Part shown: one piece after another, positions 5,613 through 14,618 of the stretch
Layout: every line of letters begins with the position of its first letter
Position numbering within the stretch: the first letter of the stretch is position 1
Source of the DNA: Lachnospiraceae bacterium
GTDB lineage: Bacteria; Bacillota; Clostridia; Lachnospirales; Lachnospiraceae
NCBI GenBank assembly: GCA_009774345.1
Contig: VSNR01000068.1
Span: 1-21,354 of the forward strand
Direction: 5' to 3'
DNA: 21,354 nt
Program-made: the position numbers and the translations under genes
The notes under the pieces: model-generated
Seen by the model: the letters and a program-made list of their open reading frames with translations, nothing else
Databases searched by the model: none
Told to the model about the DNA's origin: nothing

Positions 5613-7883
5613 ATGTTTACGCATAATAAAATAAAAAATCTAAATGATTTTTTTGTGGAACGCGACGGCAGACCGGACAAGAGCGTGTACTTTTACAGAA
5701 TCAATGGATATACGGAGGCGATTGGGCAGTTTATACAGAAATATTATGAGGCGTCAAGGCTCTCGGGCGTGGTGATCGAGGGCAGGATTCCCAATCCAGA
5801 TGAGAAACATCTTGCCTATTATGAGGAAATTATGGGTCTGGACTTTCGGATGAGTCCAGACTTTATCGCACAGAGCCTCAGAAAATGGCTGCCGCGCATG
5901 AATGATTATCAGCGGGGAACCGTGGCGAGAACGCTCTTTGATACGCTCAGCGCGCTGCGCAAATCTGGCAAAAATGATAATATGCTGAAAAATGCATACA
6001 TAAAGTTTATGTGCTGGCTGTATTATAAGTTTGAGCGGATTGTCAACATGCTGGGCGAAAGTAAAATTCCCAAGATTTTGTACGAGGGCGATATCAGCAA
6101 TTATGAACTTCTGCTGGTCTCTATTCTCTCCAATGCAGGATGTGATGTCGTGCTGTTGCAGTATGGAGGAGATGCGAAGTACCGTGCGCTCGATGCGGAC
6201 AACAGATATTCGGACAACCTTGAACTGTCGGACATGCGCGCATTTCCATCAGATTTTAATCTGAAATGGATTCGGGCAAAAATACAGGAAAATCTCAATA
6301 ATGAACGGCTATATGGGGTGAAGCCGCAGATTTTGAATTGTACAAACGCATGGATTGAGGGCAGGGGCTTTGCCGATTTCAAGAAAAACACTTCCGTGCG
6401 GGGGGACGATCCCCGGCTTTTCTACAACTGTTTTTACAGAATCAATGGGGTGGAGGATAAGATCACCTATGCAAATGACCTCTACCAGCTTCAGCTTGAG
6501 CTGACAAACAGCCAGCGGCGGGTGGTCATTGTGGATGAATGTATTCCAAAGCCTGCGATGGAGGAAATCGGGGCAATGCGGCGCAGAAATTATGTCAGGC
6601 AGGATGAGATGCTGATGGATTTGTCTGCAAATATTCAATATACCGCGAACATTGAATTGCAGCGGTTGATGGTGAAGGCATTTCTGGATGTGCTGCTCGC
6701 CGAGGCAAAGGAGCCGGACACGAACCTGAACAAGCTCACAAACAAGGCAGTGTATTTGCTCTGCTGGCTCAAACGATATCAAAAGAAGCTGTTTGCAAAC
6801 TGGAAAATGCCAGAGGTGGGCTGTTTTATACACATGGGACCCTGCAAGGATGAGAATGAGGCGCTGTTTCTGCGGTTGTTGGCGCGGCTTCCTGTGGATG
6901 TGCTGGTCTTGAATCCGAATCTGAATGCGAAATGCTGTCTGGAAGATGCGCTGCTCTATGAACTTCAATTTGCGGAGTCGCTGCCACTGAACCGTTATCC
7001 GCAGCAGAGTGCAGATCTACAGATGGGAACTGCCGCGTACCATGCGGAGCGTGAACTGGACGGGCTGATGTATCAGGACACCGGCATTTACCGCAATTAC
7101 CAGTATGATAAGGCAGTCTCTGTCACATTGCAGACGATGTATGAAGAGATACAGATTCTATGGAAAGAGGAGCTGAAATTCCGCCCTAATTTCAGCACAG
7201 AGAACGGCGTTGTCACGCTGCCTGTGATTTTTGCCAAAGTGTCAGGGGTCAAGGATGGGCTTATTTCGAAGTACTGGAGTGCCATCAAAGGGCTGATGAC
7301 AGAGGACGCCTTTCTGGTCAAAAATGTGCCCTATATTGAACCCGGGGCGGTGAATCCAATGAAGGCGCACGCGGTAGAGTTTTTTAAAAATGGACGGGTA
7401 CAGAGACGGAGAATCAAAGAGCACCCCAGTTATCCCTACGGTTTTCTGAGGGAGGAGATACAGGAGCATATTTTTGATAAAATGCAGCTGCTGGTCGAGA
7501 GCAAACGAATCAAAGGAACATTTGAGAATGGCACAGAGTACACGATTGTTGCAACGATACTCAACATGCCAAAAGAGATCGTGCGGCTGATACAGAAATT
7601 TGATTTTACCAAGAAGAATCCGAAACTGATCTATGTCAACACAGGGGAGAAGATGATTTCCTTAGAGGATACGATACTGACGGCATTTTTGAATCTGGCG
7701 GGATTTGATGTGATATTTTTCGTGCCGACAGGATATCAGAATATAGAACATTTTTTTAACAAGAGATTGATGGAAGAACACCAGATTGGCGAGTATGTAT
7801 ATGACCTGCAAGTGCCCAATATGGCGCTCATTTCATCCAGCACGCGTCCCACATGGCGCGATAAACTTTTTAGGAGAGGTTAA
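5613..7883 (+). CDS. YceG-like putative component of the Ter biosynthetic module
   Basis: A 756-aa soluble protein resembling the Bacillus YceG family (Pfam 'YceG_bac, putative component of biosynthetic module'; unrelated to the MltG/YceG lytic transglycosylase). The ATG at 5613 has AAGGAG at 5602-5607; a GTG at 5607 lies inside that site and is rejected. The sequence starts MFTHNKIKNLNDFFVERDGR and has no transmembrane helix or signal peptide. Near-duplicate phrases at about residues 18-25 and 274-280 (YFYRINGY, CFYRINGV) and the two halves' similar character hint at an internal repeat. Its biochemical function is not established; the assignment follows family and context, since TelA starts 13 bp downstream exactly as in the yceG-yceH pair of B. 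subtilis. Confidence 0.8.
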   Translation: MFTHNKIKNLNDFFVERDGRPDKSVYFYRINGYTEAIGQFIQKYYEASRLSGVVIEGRIPNPDEKHLAYYEEIMGLDFRMSPDFIAQSLRKWLPRMNDYQRGTVARTLFDTLSALRKSGKNDNMLKNAYIKFMCWLYYKFERIVNMLGESKIPKILYEGDISNYELLLVSILSNAGCDVVLLQYGGDAKYRALDADNRYSDNLELSDMRAFPSDFNLKWIRAKIQENLNNERLYGVKPQILNCTNAWIEGRGFADFKKNTSVRGDDPRLFYNCFYRINGVEDKITYANDLYQLQLELTNSQRRVVIVDECIPKPAMEEIGAMRRRNYVRQDEMLMDLSANIQYTANIELQRLMVKAFLDVLLAEAKEPDTNLNKLTNKAVYLLCWLKRYQKKLFANWKMPEVGCFIHMGPCKDENEALFLRLLARLPVDVLVLNPNLNAKCCLEDALLYELQFAESLPLNRYPQQSADLQMGTAAYHAERELDGLMYQDTGIYRNYQYDKAVSVTLQTMYEEIQILWKEELKFRPNFSTENGVVTLPVIFAKVSGVKDGLISKYWSAIKGLMTEDAFLVKNVPYIEPGAVNPMKAHAVEFFKNGRVQRRRIKEHPSYPYGFLREEIQEHIFDKMQLLVESKRIKGTFENGTEYTIVATILNMPKEIVRLIQKFDFTKKNPKLIYVNTGEKMISLEDTILTAFLNLAGFDVIFFVPTGYQNIEHFFNKRLMEEHQIGEYVYDLQVPNMALISSSTRPTWRDKLFRRG

Positions 7884-7896
7884 CGGAGGAGTAAGA

Positions 7897-9051
7897 ATGG
7901 GACTGGATTTTAGCAAGACAAAGACACAGGCATCGGCGATGGCAAATACGGTGGATGCCAAAAATGAGATTGAAGTGGTTGAGACGTATGACATCGTGGA
8001 GGACAGGCAGCAGATGAATGAGGTGCTTGTCGGCTCGCAGGAGGTTGACGACATCGTGAGCACGATCGAGGTCAACAACCTTGAGACGATCGTGTCCTTT
8101 GGCGCGGAGGTGGCTGAGGAGATTTCCAAGGCGTCGGATGTGGTTTTGAACAATGTGAATATGTCCCAGCTTGACGATTCAAGCGAGATGCTCAATGCCT
8201 TAGCGCGGGTGATGGAGAAGTTTGACATTGATGAGCTTCAGGAAAATCCGTCTCTTTTTGGCAAGCTCTTTGGCAATATGAGGAGACAGCTCGATAAAAT
8301 TTTAGACAAATATCATACAATGGGGGATGAGGTGGACAAGATCTATGTGGAACTTCGAAAATATGAGTCCGAGATCAAACAGTCAAACCGCAACCTGAAT
8401 ACAATGTTTGAGGCGAATGTAAACTATTATCATGAGCTGGTGAAATATATTCTTGCAGGGGAACAGGGATGCAGGGAAATTGAGGCGTACATCGCACAGC
8501 GGGAGTCCGACATGCAGACGACAGGGGACACCTCCATTCAGTTTGAACTGACGAGCCTGAATCAGGCGCTGATGATGCTCGAGCAGCGGACACAGGATTT
8601 GAGGACTGCGGAGAGTGTGGCAATGCAGTCAATTCCGATGATCAAGGCGATGGAATTTAGCAATATGAACCTTGTGAGAAAGATTAATTCCGCATTTATC
8701 ATCACGCTGCCAGTGTTTAAGCAGGCACTCGCGCAGGCGATCATGCTCAAGCGCCAGAAATTACAGGCGGAGGCGATGAGCGCACTCGATGCCAAGACCA
8801 ATGAGATGCTGATTCGGAATGCGCAGAATACCGTTGAGCAGACGAAGCTGACAACAGCGATGGCAGCGGGCAGCTCGATAAAGATTGAAACTTTGGAAAC
8901 AACTTGGAAAACGATTGTAGATGGTATCAACGAGACAAGGCAGATTCAGAATGACGCGAGAAAGAAGCGTGTTGAAGATCAGGCGAGACTCGAGACGATC
9001 AAGCAGGAGTTTAACAGGATGTATCATATGCCAGACAAGAGAGCACAGTAA
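7897..9051 (+). CDS. telA: TelA/YceH toxic anion resistance family protein
   Basis: A 384-aa, largely helical and charged protein of the TelA (KlaA/YceH) family. The ATG at 7897 has GGAGGA at 7885-7890; the same frame is open from 7786, but that stretch overlaps yceG. The family core is recognisable at LPVFKQALAQAIMLKRQKLQ and the following helices, with long heptad-rich segments typical of coiled coils on either side. TelA-family proteins are linked to tellurite and other toxic-anion resistance and to cell-envelope stress; they are thought to work with TerC/TerD at the membrane. It is translated right after yceG (13-bp gap) and 35 bp before the first terD, so it is very likely co-transcribed with them. 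Confidence 0.88.
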   Translation: MGLDFSKTKTQASAMANTVDAKNEIEVVETYDIVEDRQQMNEVLVGSQEVDDIVSTIEVNNLETIVSFGAEVAEEISKASDVVLNNVNMSQLDDSSEMLNALARVMEKFDIDELQENPSLFGKLFGNMRRQLDKILDKYHTMGDEVDKIYVELRKYESEIKQSNRNLNTMFEANVNYYHELVKYILAGEQGCREIEAYIAQRESDMQTTGDTSIQFELTSLNQALMMLEQRTQDLRTAESVAMQSIPMIKAMEFSNMNLVRKINSAFIITLPVFKQALAQAIMLKRQKLQAEAMSALDAKTNEMLIRNAQNTVEQTKLTTAMAAGSSIKIETLETTWKTIVDGINETRQIQNDARKKRVEDQARLETIKQEFNRMYHMPDKRAQ

Positions 9052-9086
9052 TTGTAGTATGAATTGTTATGAAGGAGGAAAAAGAA

Positions 9087-9668
9087 ATGCCAATCAATTT
9101 ATCAAAAGGTCAAAAAGTCGATCTGACAAAAGGAAATCCGGGACTCAAGAGGATTATGGTAGGACTTGGATGGGATGTCAATGCGTTTGATTCCGGTGCT
9201 GATTTTGACTTGGATGCAGCAGCATTTATGGTGGGAGCAAACGGAAAATGCCCGACAGAGCAGGAGTTTATCTATTACCACAATCTGACACATCCCAGCG
9301 AGGCGCTAAAGCATATGGGCGATAACCTGACAGGCGAGGGCGAGGGAGACGACGAGCAGATTGAGGTCGATCTTGACAAGATTCCTGCCAATATTGAAAA
9401 GGTGGCATTTACCGTTACGATTTATGATGCAGACACGAGGAGACAGAATTTTGGGCAGGTTTCCAATGCGTTTATCCGTATTGTCGATGAGACGACGAAC
9501 ACCGAGCTGATTCGTTATGATCTCGGCGAGGATTTCTCGATTGAGACAGCAGTGGTGGTTGGAGAGCTGTACAGACATAACGGCGAGTGGAAGTTCAACG
9601 CCATCGGAAGCGGATTCCAGGGCGGACTTGCGGCGCTCTGCGGTCACTACGGCATAGAGGTGGCTTAA
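9087..9668 (+). CDS. terD: TerD family protein, copy 1
   Basis: A 193-aa TerD domain protein that fills almost the whole ORF. The ATG at 9087 has GAAGGAGGA at 9071-9079; an upstream in-frame ATG at 9069 would put the ribosome site inside the gene. Ca2+-binding features of the family are intact: GLGWD (26-30), DFDLDA (39-44) and DNLTGEGEGDDEQ (79-91). The C-terminal half keeps the NFGQVSNAFIRIVD and GEWKFNAIGSGFQGGLAAL strands. TerD proteins bind Ca2+ and are implicated in tellurite, oxidative and phage stress. It is followed 51 bp later by a close paralogue with almost the same length and motif spacing, pointing to tandem duplication. Confidence 0.95.
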   Translation: MPINLSKGQKVDLTKGNPGLKRIMVGLGWDVNAFDSGADFDLDAAAFMVGANGKCPTEQEFIYYHNLTHPSEALKHMGDNLTGEGEGDDEQIEVDLDKIPANIEKVAFTVTIYDADTRRQNFGQVSNAFIRIVDETTNTELIRYDLGEDFSIETAVVVGELYRHNGEWKFNAIGSGFQGGLAALCGHYGIEVA

Positions 9669-9719
9669 TTGTGTAGAATCGTTAATAAAAATGAGAAATA
9701 AAAGAAGGAGGGCACGAAG

Positions 9720-10301
9720 ATGCCAGTATGTTTACAAAAAGGTCAGAAAGTCAGTCTCACAAAGGATAATCCGGGGTTGAAGAAGGTCGTTGTAGGGCTT
9801 GGATGGGATGTCAATGCATTTGATACAGGCGGGGATTTTGACTTGGATGCCGCGGCATTTTTGCTGGGAGATTCAGGGAAGGTTGCGGATTCCGGCGACT
9901 TTGTATTCTATAGGAATCTCACGCATTCTTCAGGCAGTGTGGTACATCTGGGGGATAATCTCACAGGCGTTGGTGACGGGGATGATGAGCAGATCAAAGT
10001 AGACTTGTCAAAGGTTCCTGACAGCGTGACAAAGATTGCGTTCACGGTGACGATCTATGAGGCGGAACAGAGACGGCAGAATTTCGGTCAGGTCAACAAT
10101 GCGTTTATCAGAATCTATAATGAAGAGACAGGAGAGGAAATGCTTCGCTATGATTTGGGCGAGGATTTCTCGATTGAGACAGCGGCGGTGTTCGGTGAGC
10201 TTTATAAGAATGGCAGTGAGTGGAAGTTCAATGCCATCGGAAACGGATTCCAAGGTGGTCTTGCAGCACTGTGCGCCAATTACGGAGTAGAGGTAGAGTA
10301 A
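9720..10301 (+). CDS. terD: TerD family protein, copy 2
   Basis: A 193-aa TerD paralogue with the same architecture as the preceding gene. AAGGAGG (9705-9711) sits 8 nt before the ATG. GLGWD, DFDLDA and DNLTGVGDGDDEQ are all present, so Ca2+ binding is expected. Long blocks are identical or nearly so in both copies (for example GLGWDVNAFD, RYDLGEDFSIETA, EWKFNAIGNGFQGGLAAL). It may form hetero-complexes with its neighbours, as proposed for TerD-family sets. It lies 40 bp before the third copy in the same cluster. Confidence 0.95.
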   Translation: MPVCLQKGQKVSLTKDNPGLKKVVVGLGWDVNAFDTGGDFDLDAAAFLLGDSGKVADSGDFVFYRNLTHSSGSVVHLGDNLTGVGDGDDEQIKVDLSKVPDSVTKIAFTVTIYEAEQRRQNFGQVNNAFIRIYNEETGEEMLRYDLGEDFSIETAAVFGELYKNGSEWKFNAIGNGFQGGLAALCANYGVEVE

Positions 10302-10341
10302 TCATATTTTATTGAGCAATGTTCATAGAAGGGAGAATAAA

Positions 10342-10932
10342 ATGTCAGTAAGTTTGCAAAAGGGACAGAAAGTAAGTTTATCCAAGGATAATGCAGGTCT
10401 TTCCAAGGTGATTGTGGGACTTGGCTGGGATGAGGCGCCGCAGGGCAAGCGAGGGTTCTTTGCACCGAAGCCGCAGCCGATTGACTGTGATGCTTCTGCG
10501 CTGATGCTCAGAAGCGGAAAGCTCTGTGCAAATGAGGATATCATCTATTTTGGCAATCTCAAGCATCCGACAGGTACAGTACAGCATATGGGCGATAACT
10601 TGACAGGTGCCGGAGAGGGAGATGACGAGCAGATTATTATCGACTTGGCTGCTGTTCCGCAGGTTTATGACAAGATTGTCGTTGTCGTAAACATTTACCA
10701 GGCAGTTCAGCGGAAGCAGCATTTTGGCATGATTCAAAATGCATTTATCCGCATTGTCGATGCCAGAAACAATACAGAGCTCTGTAAATATAACTTGTCA
10801 GAGGATTACTCGAATATGACCGCTATGATCTTTGGCGAGATTTACAGACATAATGACGAGTGGAAATTCAATGCAATGGGGCAGGGAACGACAGACCCCG
10901 GGCTTGGTGAGCTTGCCAACCGATTTATATAA
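10342..10932 (+). CDS. TerD family protein, copy 3 (divergent loop)
   Basis: A 196-aa TerD paralogue. The ATG at 10342 has GAAGGGAG at 10328-10335; an in-frame TTG at 10312 is rejected. It keeps GLGWD (26-30) and DNLTGAGEGDDEQ but carries a 7-residue longer basic/Pro loop after GLGWD (EAPQGKRGFFAPKPQP, 31-46), and the acidic site reads IDCDASA (47-53) rather than DFDLDAA, one Asp fewer. This resembles TerE/TerZ-like variants that accompany canonical TerD. The C-terminus is also divergent (TTDPGLGELANRFI), lacking the FQGGLAALC ending of copies 1 and 2. It likely has a distinct role or Ca2+ affinity in the complex. It is 37 bp upstream of the Ca2+ ATPase gene. Confidence 0.93.
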   Translation: MSVSLQKGQKVSLSKDNAGLSKVIVGLGWDEAPQGKRGFFAPKPQPIDCDASALMLRSGKLCANEDIIYFGNLKHPTGTVQHMGDNLTGAGEGDDEQIIIDLAAVPQVYDKIVVVVNIYQAVQRKQHFGMIQNAFIRIVDARNNTELCKYNLSEDYSNMTAMIFGEIYRHNDEWKFNAMGQGTTDPGLGELANRFI

Positions 10933-10969
10933 ATAATGAAGTCAAGTATGAATGAGGAGAAAATGAAAA

Positions 10970-13630
10970 ATGAAATTTAATGGACTTAGTGACAAAGAAG
11001 TCGAGCAGTCGCGCGGGCAGTATGGCTCGAATCAGATTCCTGATTCGGAGCCTACTACCTTTTGGGAGGAGTTTAAGGAGACCTTTGGGGACCCGATGAT
11101 CAAGATTCTCTTAGCGATCGCGGCGCTGATGATTGTCATGTTTTTCTTTGGCTACGCGGAGATTTACGAGCCGCTTGGAACGATTGTGGCAGTGCTTGTG
11201 GTGGCATTTGTGTCAGCAAAGACTGGTGTGGCGAGTGATACCAAGTACCGCGAACTCAAAGACAGCACAGAGAAGGATAAGTGTAAGGTTTATAGAAATG
11301 GCGTCGTCACAGTGATTGAGGTGGATGATGTCGTTGTTGGAGATAAGGTGCTGTTGCAGTCCGGTGACAAAGTTCCGGCGGATGGTATTCTGATCGACGG
11401 GGCACTCAAGGTAGATAACTCTGCGTTAAATGGAGAGGCAGAGGAGTGCAAGAAGACAGCGGCAGACCCCAGTGTACAGCTTGCGGATGATATTACAGGC
11501 GATACCTTTGTAGACAAGTATTCCCTCTTTCGCGGAGCAGTGATCTTTGACGGGGAAGGTATCCTCGATGTCAGAAAAGTCGGCTTAAAGACAATGATGG
11601 GCAAGATGGCGGAAGAAATGCAGGAGGAGGAACCGGATTCACCGCTCAAGGTCAAACTGGCGAAGCTGGCAAAGCAGATTTCTACGTTTGGATACATTGG
11701 TGCGATCATTATTGCACTGTTTTATCTGGCACATGCGATTCTGGTATTTGACGGCGGTGCAGCAGGATATTTCGCGCAGCCAATCCCAGATATTATCATG
11801 AATGTAGTCGATGCAGTTTCCCTTGCAGTTGTAATTATCGTCTGTGCAGTGCCGGAGGGACTCCCTCTGATGATTTCGCTGGTGCTCATGCAGAATACAA
11901 GCAAGATGCTTGACCACAATGTCCTTGTCAGAAAAGCAGAAGGTATCGAGACAGCAGGTTCATTAAATATTCTTTTCAGTGATAAGACAGGGACCATCAC
12001 CAAAGGGTCTCTCGAAGTGGTTGATTTCTTCTGTGCGGATGGAAATTCCATCGATATTGCACAGCTGAGCAGACACAGTAAAGTAAAGGGACTGATCGAC
12101 CTTGCAATCGGCAAGAATACGCAGTCCATGTTTGATACCTCCCACAGAGTGATCGGCGGCAATGCCACAGATCAGGCGCTCATGAAGTTTATCGGGGAGG
12201 ACACCTTCAACACCCTGACTTCAAACAAAGAGTATGTCATCACGGCGCAGCAGGGATTTAACTCCACGAACAAGTTCAGTCAGGCGCGAATTGACAATGT
12301 AGGCAAGACATTTTATAAGGGCGCACCGGAACGGCTTCTCGCACCGGCAGCGAAGTATCTGGATGCGGACGGAAATATCAGGGATATGGACAAGGCTGTG
12401 CTCGACAGAAAGATTGATGAGCTTGCTGCAAAGGCAATGCGTGTGCTGGCGTTTGGCTATTCTGAGAGTCCGCTTGTGGAGAGCAAGATCAATGATGATA
12501 TTGTGATTATCGGTCTGGTAGGAATCCGTGATGATGTGAGGCCAGAGGCGCGGGATGCCATCAAGGAAGTACAGGATGCGGGTATTCAGGTTGTCATGAT
12601 TACAGGCGACAGACTTGAGACTGCGGTGGCGATCGCAAAGGATGCAGGCTTGTTAAAGACTAATGACGAGATGGCGATCTCCTCAGCACAGCTCAATGAG
12701 ATGACAGATGATGAGGTCAAGAAGATTATACCGAGGATTCGCGTGATTGCAAGAGCGCTGCCAACGGACAAGTCCCGCATGGTAAGGCTCTGTCAGGAGA
12801 TGAACTTGGTTGTCGGCATGACGGGTGACGGTGTGAATGACTCGCCTGCATTAAAGCGTGCCGATGTTGGTTTTGCGATGGGCAGCGGTACAGAGGCGGC
12901 AAAGGAAGCAGGAAAGATCGTGATCTTGGACGATAACTTTAAATCCATCAAGGACGCGATTTTGTACGGAAGAACCATTTACCACAATATTTTGAAATTC
13001 TGTAAGTTCCAGCTTGTGATCAATGTGACAGCGGTGATTGTCAGCGCGATTGCACCATTTTTTGGCGTGGATGAACCGCTGAAAGTAACACATTTGTTGT
13101 TTGTAAACCTTGTGATGGACAGCCTTGGCGCAATCATGCTGGGCAATGAGCCGGCGCTAGAGAAATATATGCGCGAGAAGCCCAGAAGAAGGGATGAGAG
13201 CATTGTGAGCAAGCCGATGATGGCGCAGATTATCACAATGGGGCTCTATCTTACGGTTATAAGCTTTGTCTACCTGAAAGCGCCGTTCTTTGTGGATTTG
13301 TTTGATACAGAGGAGCAGCATCTGACAGGATATTTTGTACTGTTTATCGTGAGTGCGCTGTTTAATGGCTTCAATGTCAGAGATGATGGTTTTGCTATTT
13401 TCAAGGGACTGGACCAGAATACAGGATTTATCAAGGTATTTTTGACAATTATTTTGGTGCAGGCGCTGATTGTCAATGCGGCGCTGATTCCGTTTGAGGC
13501 ATTTACATGGATTGGAAACATGTTTAGCTGTGAGCCGTTTGGCATCAAGGGATGGATTACGATCGTCGTGCTGGCAGTGACAATGATTCCGGTGGATATG
13601 GTCAGAAAACTTGTTGTAAATAGAAAGTAA
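10970..13630 (+). CDS. PMCA-type Ca2+-translocating P-type ATPase
   Basis: An 886-aa P2-type ATPase, a length usual for bacterial Ca2+ pumps. Visible elements are a cation-transporter N-terminal domain (about 1-60), an actuator domain with NGEAEE at 154-159 where TGES is typical, the M4 PEGLPL (295-300), the phosphorylation motif SDKTGTITKG with D338, KGAPE in the nucleotide domain, ITGDRLETA and MTGDGVNDSPALKRADVG in the P domain, and NLVMDSLGAIMLG in M6, which supplies Asn/Asp ion ligands. It should export Ca2+ from the cytoplasm at the cost of ATP. The ATG at 10970 has AGGAG 10 nt upstream; an ATG at 10963 stops after five codons. It ends the TerD cluster, linking Ca2+-binding TerD proteins to Ca2+ flux, and an intrinsic terminator follows. 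Confidence 0.93.
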   Translation: MKFNGLSDKEVEQSRGQYGSNQIPDSEPTTFWEEFKETFGDPMIKILLAIAALMIVMFFFGYAEIYEPLGTIVAVLVVAFVSAKTGVASDTKYRELKDSTEKDKCKVYRNGVVTVIEVDDVVVGDKVLLQSGDKVPADGILIDGALKVDNSALNGEAEECKKTAADPSVQLADDITGDTFVDKYSLFRGAVIFDGEGILDVRKVGLKTMMGKMAEEMQEEEPDSPLKVKLAKLAKQISTFGYIGAIIIALFYLAHAILVFDGGAAGYFAQPIPDIIMNVVDAVSLAVVIIVCAVPEGLPLMISLVLMQNTSKMLDHNVLVRKAEGIETAGSLNILFSDKTGTITKGSLEVVDFFCADGNSIDIAQLSRHSKVKGLIDLAIGKNTQSMFDTSHRVIGGNATDQALMKFIGEDTFNTLTSNKEYVITAQQGFNSTNKFSQARIDNVGKTFYKGAPERLLAPAAKYLDADGNIRDMDKAVLDRKIDELAAKAMRVLAFGYSESPLVESKINDDIVIIGLVGIRDDVRPEARDAIKEVQDAGIQVVMITGDRLETAVAIAKDAGLLKTNDEMAISSAQLNEMTDDEVKKIIPRIRVIARALPTDKSRMVRLCQEMNLVVGMTGDGVNDSPALKRADVGFAMGSGTEAAKEAGKIVILDDNFKSIKDAILYGRTIYHNILKFCKFQLVINVTAVIVSAIAPFFGVDEPLKVTHLLFVNLVMDSLGAIMLGNEPALEKYMREKPRRRDESIVSKPMMAQIITMGLYLTVISFVYLKAPFFVDLFDTEEQHLTGYFVLFIVSALFNGFNVRDDGFAIFKGLDQNTGFIKVFLTIILVQALIVNAALIPFEAFTWIGNMFSCEPFGIKGWITIVVLAVTMIPVDMVRKLVVNRK

Positions 13631-13648
13631 ATAATAAGTAAATAAAAA

Positions 13649-13692
13649 GGCTGTCGTGAAATGCAGTATGCTATTTTGCGATAGTCTTTTTT
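13649..13692 (+). terminator. Intrinsic terminator of the Ter/Ca2+ ATPase cluster
   Basis: A 14-bp stem (13649-13662 with 13673-13686) containing four G-U pairs closes a 10-nt loop and is followed by TTTTTT (13687-13692). It lies 18 bp after the ATPase stop codon. Confidence 0.85.
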
Positions 13693-13699
13693 ATGCGCA

Positions 13700-13742
13700 G
13701 ACCCGTGCAGAGGAAGTATGCCGCTAATGCGGCGCACGGGTC
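13700..13742. repeat. Nested inverted repeat (stem within stem)
   Basis: A perfect 9-bp outer pair (GACCCGTGC 13700-13708 with GCACGGGTC 13734-13742) encloses a perfect 5-bp inner pair (GCCGC 13720-13724 with GCGGC 13729-13733). It is GC-rich and has no T-tract, so it is not an ordinary terminator. It resembles interspersed palindromic intergenic elements. No flanking target duplication was found. Confidence 0.6.
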
Positions 13743-13747
13743 GCGCG

Positions 13748-13778
13748 CGAGTAGGACAAGATGCCTCTTCCCTACTCG
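13748..13778. repeat. Perfect 8-bp inverted repeat upstream of the HAD gene
   Basis: CGAGTAGG (13748-13755) pairs perfectly with CCTACTCG (13771-13778) around a 15-nt loop, 5 bp after the preceding nested palindrome and 39 bp before the HAD start codon. It may be part of the same composite element or an operator or leader hairpin for the HAD gene. Confidence 0.5.
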
Positions 13779-13817
13779 ATTAATATGCGTTAAAATTCGT
13801 TTAGAGAGGATGAATAT

Positions 13818-14618
13818 ATGGAACAGCCTAAAATAGTATTTCATACGGATTTGGACAATACATTGATCTATTCATACAAACATGAGCTTGGAGCGGACAA
13901 ACACTGTGTCGAGGTCTATCATGGCAGGGAGATTTCGTTTATCACGGCGGAAACTGAGCGGCTTTTGCAGCAGATCAAGGCGAGGGAAAACCAGATTGTG
14001 ATGATCCCAACGACGACGAGGACGACAGAGCAGTACCATCGGATTCAGCTTGGAATCGGTGAACTGCCGTATGCACTTGTCTGTAATGGCGGTGTGCTGC
14101 TGGTGCGCGGCAGGGAGGATGAGGACTGGTATCATGGTTCGCTGGAACGGATTCGGGACAGCAGGGAGATGCTGCATCTGGCGCTGGCGCTTTTGGAGAA
14201 GGATCCGAGGAGAAGCTTTGAGCTGCGTTTTATCAGAGATTTATTTGTCTTTACAAAGTGTCAGGAGCCGGAGGCGGTGGTCTGTGAGTTGAGACAAAAG
14301 CTTGACAGGAAGGTGGTGGAAGTATTTCAGAATGGTGTGAAGGTGTATGTGGTGCCCAAGGCATTGAGCAAAGGCAGCGCAGTTCAGAGATTCAGGGAGT
14401 ATTCGGGTGCGGCGTACACGATAGCGGCAGGTGACAGTGAATTTGACTGTTCCATGCTGGAAGAGGCGGATTTGGGGATTGCAGCGCCATCGCTTGCGCG
14501 GACGCAGTTGTTCTCGGGGAATGTGATCTGCGCTTCGGAAGAGAGGCTTTTTGCGGAGACGGTACTTGATACGGTATTAGCGCGTTGTACGCTGTTCTGC
14601 GGGAATTTGTGCCAGTGA
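13818..14618 (+). CDS. HAD-superfamily phosphatase (Ter biosynthetic module)
   Basis: A 266-aa HAD hydrolase with all four motifs: I, HTDLDNT (nucleophile D11, acid/base D13); II, IPTTTRT (about 63-69); III, K185 in ALSKGSA; IV, GDSEFD (205-210). The segment between motifs II and III fits a C2 (Cof/sucrose-phosphatase-type) cap. The ATG at 13818 has AGAGAGGA at 13803-13810. HAD phosphatases of this type recur in Ter loci and are predicted to dephosphorylate the nucleotide-like product of the PRTase. The gene is separated from the Ter cluster by a terminator and palindromes, so it is probably its own transcript. The last codons and the TGA lie inside a long inverted repeat (14604-14656), which may have supplied the current C-terminus CTLFCGNLCQ. 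Confidence 0.88.
   Translation: MEQPKIVFHTDLDNTLIYSYKHELGADKHCVEVYHGREISFITAETERLLQQIKARENQIVMIPTTTRTTEQYHRIQLGIGELPYALVCNGGVLLVRGREDEDWYHGSLERIRDSREMLHLALALLEKDPRRSFELRFIRDLFVFTKCQEPEAVVCELRQKLDRKVVEVFQNGVKVYVVPKALSKGSAVQRFREYSGAAYTIAAGDSEFDCSMLEEADLGIAAPSLARTQLFSGNVICASEERLFAETVLDTVLARCTLFCGNLCQ

Noticed and set aside
6309..6968. 219-aa minus-strand ORF inside yceG
   Set aside because: It is a frame shadow of the real gene, with atypical His/Gln-rich composition and no ribosome site.
7786..7896. N-terminal extension of TelA in the same frame
   Set aside because: It overlaps the yceG coding end; the ATG at 7897 has a GGAGGA site and begins the conserved protein.
13692..13789. Second MITE: TATGCG occurs on both sides of the palindromes at 13700-13778
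   Set aside because: The 6-bp repeats do not abut any terminal inverted repeat, so there is no insertion signature.
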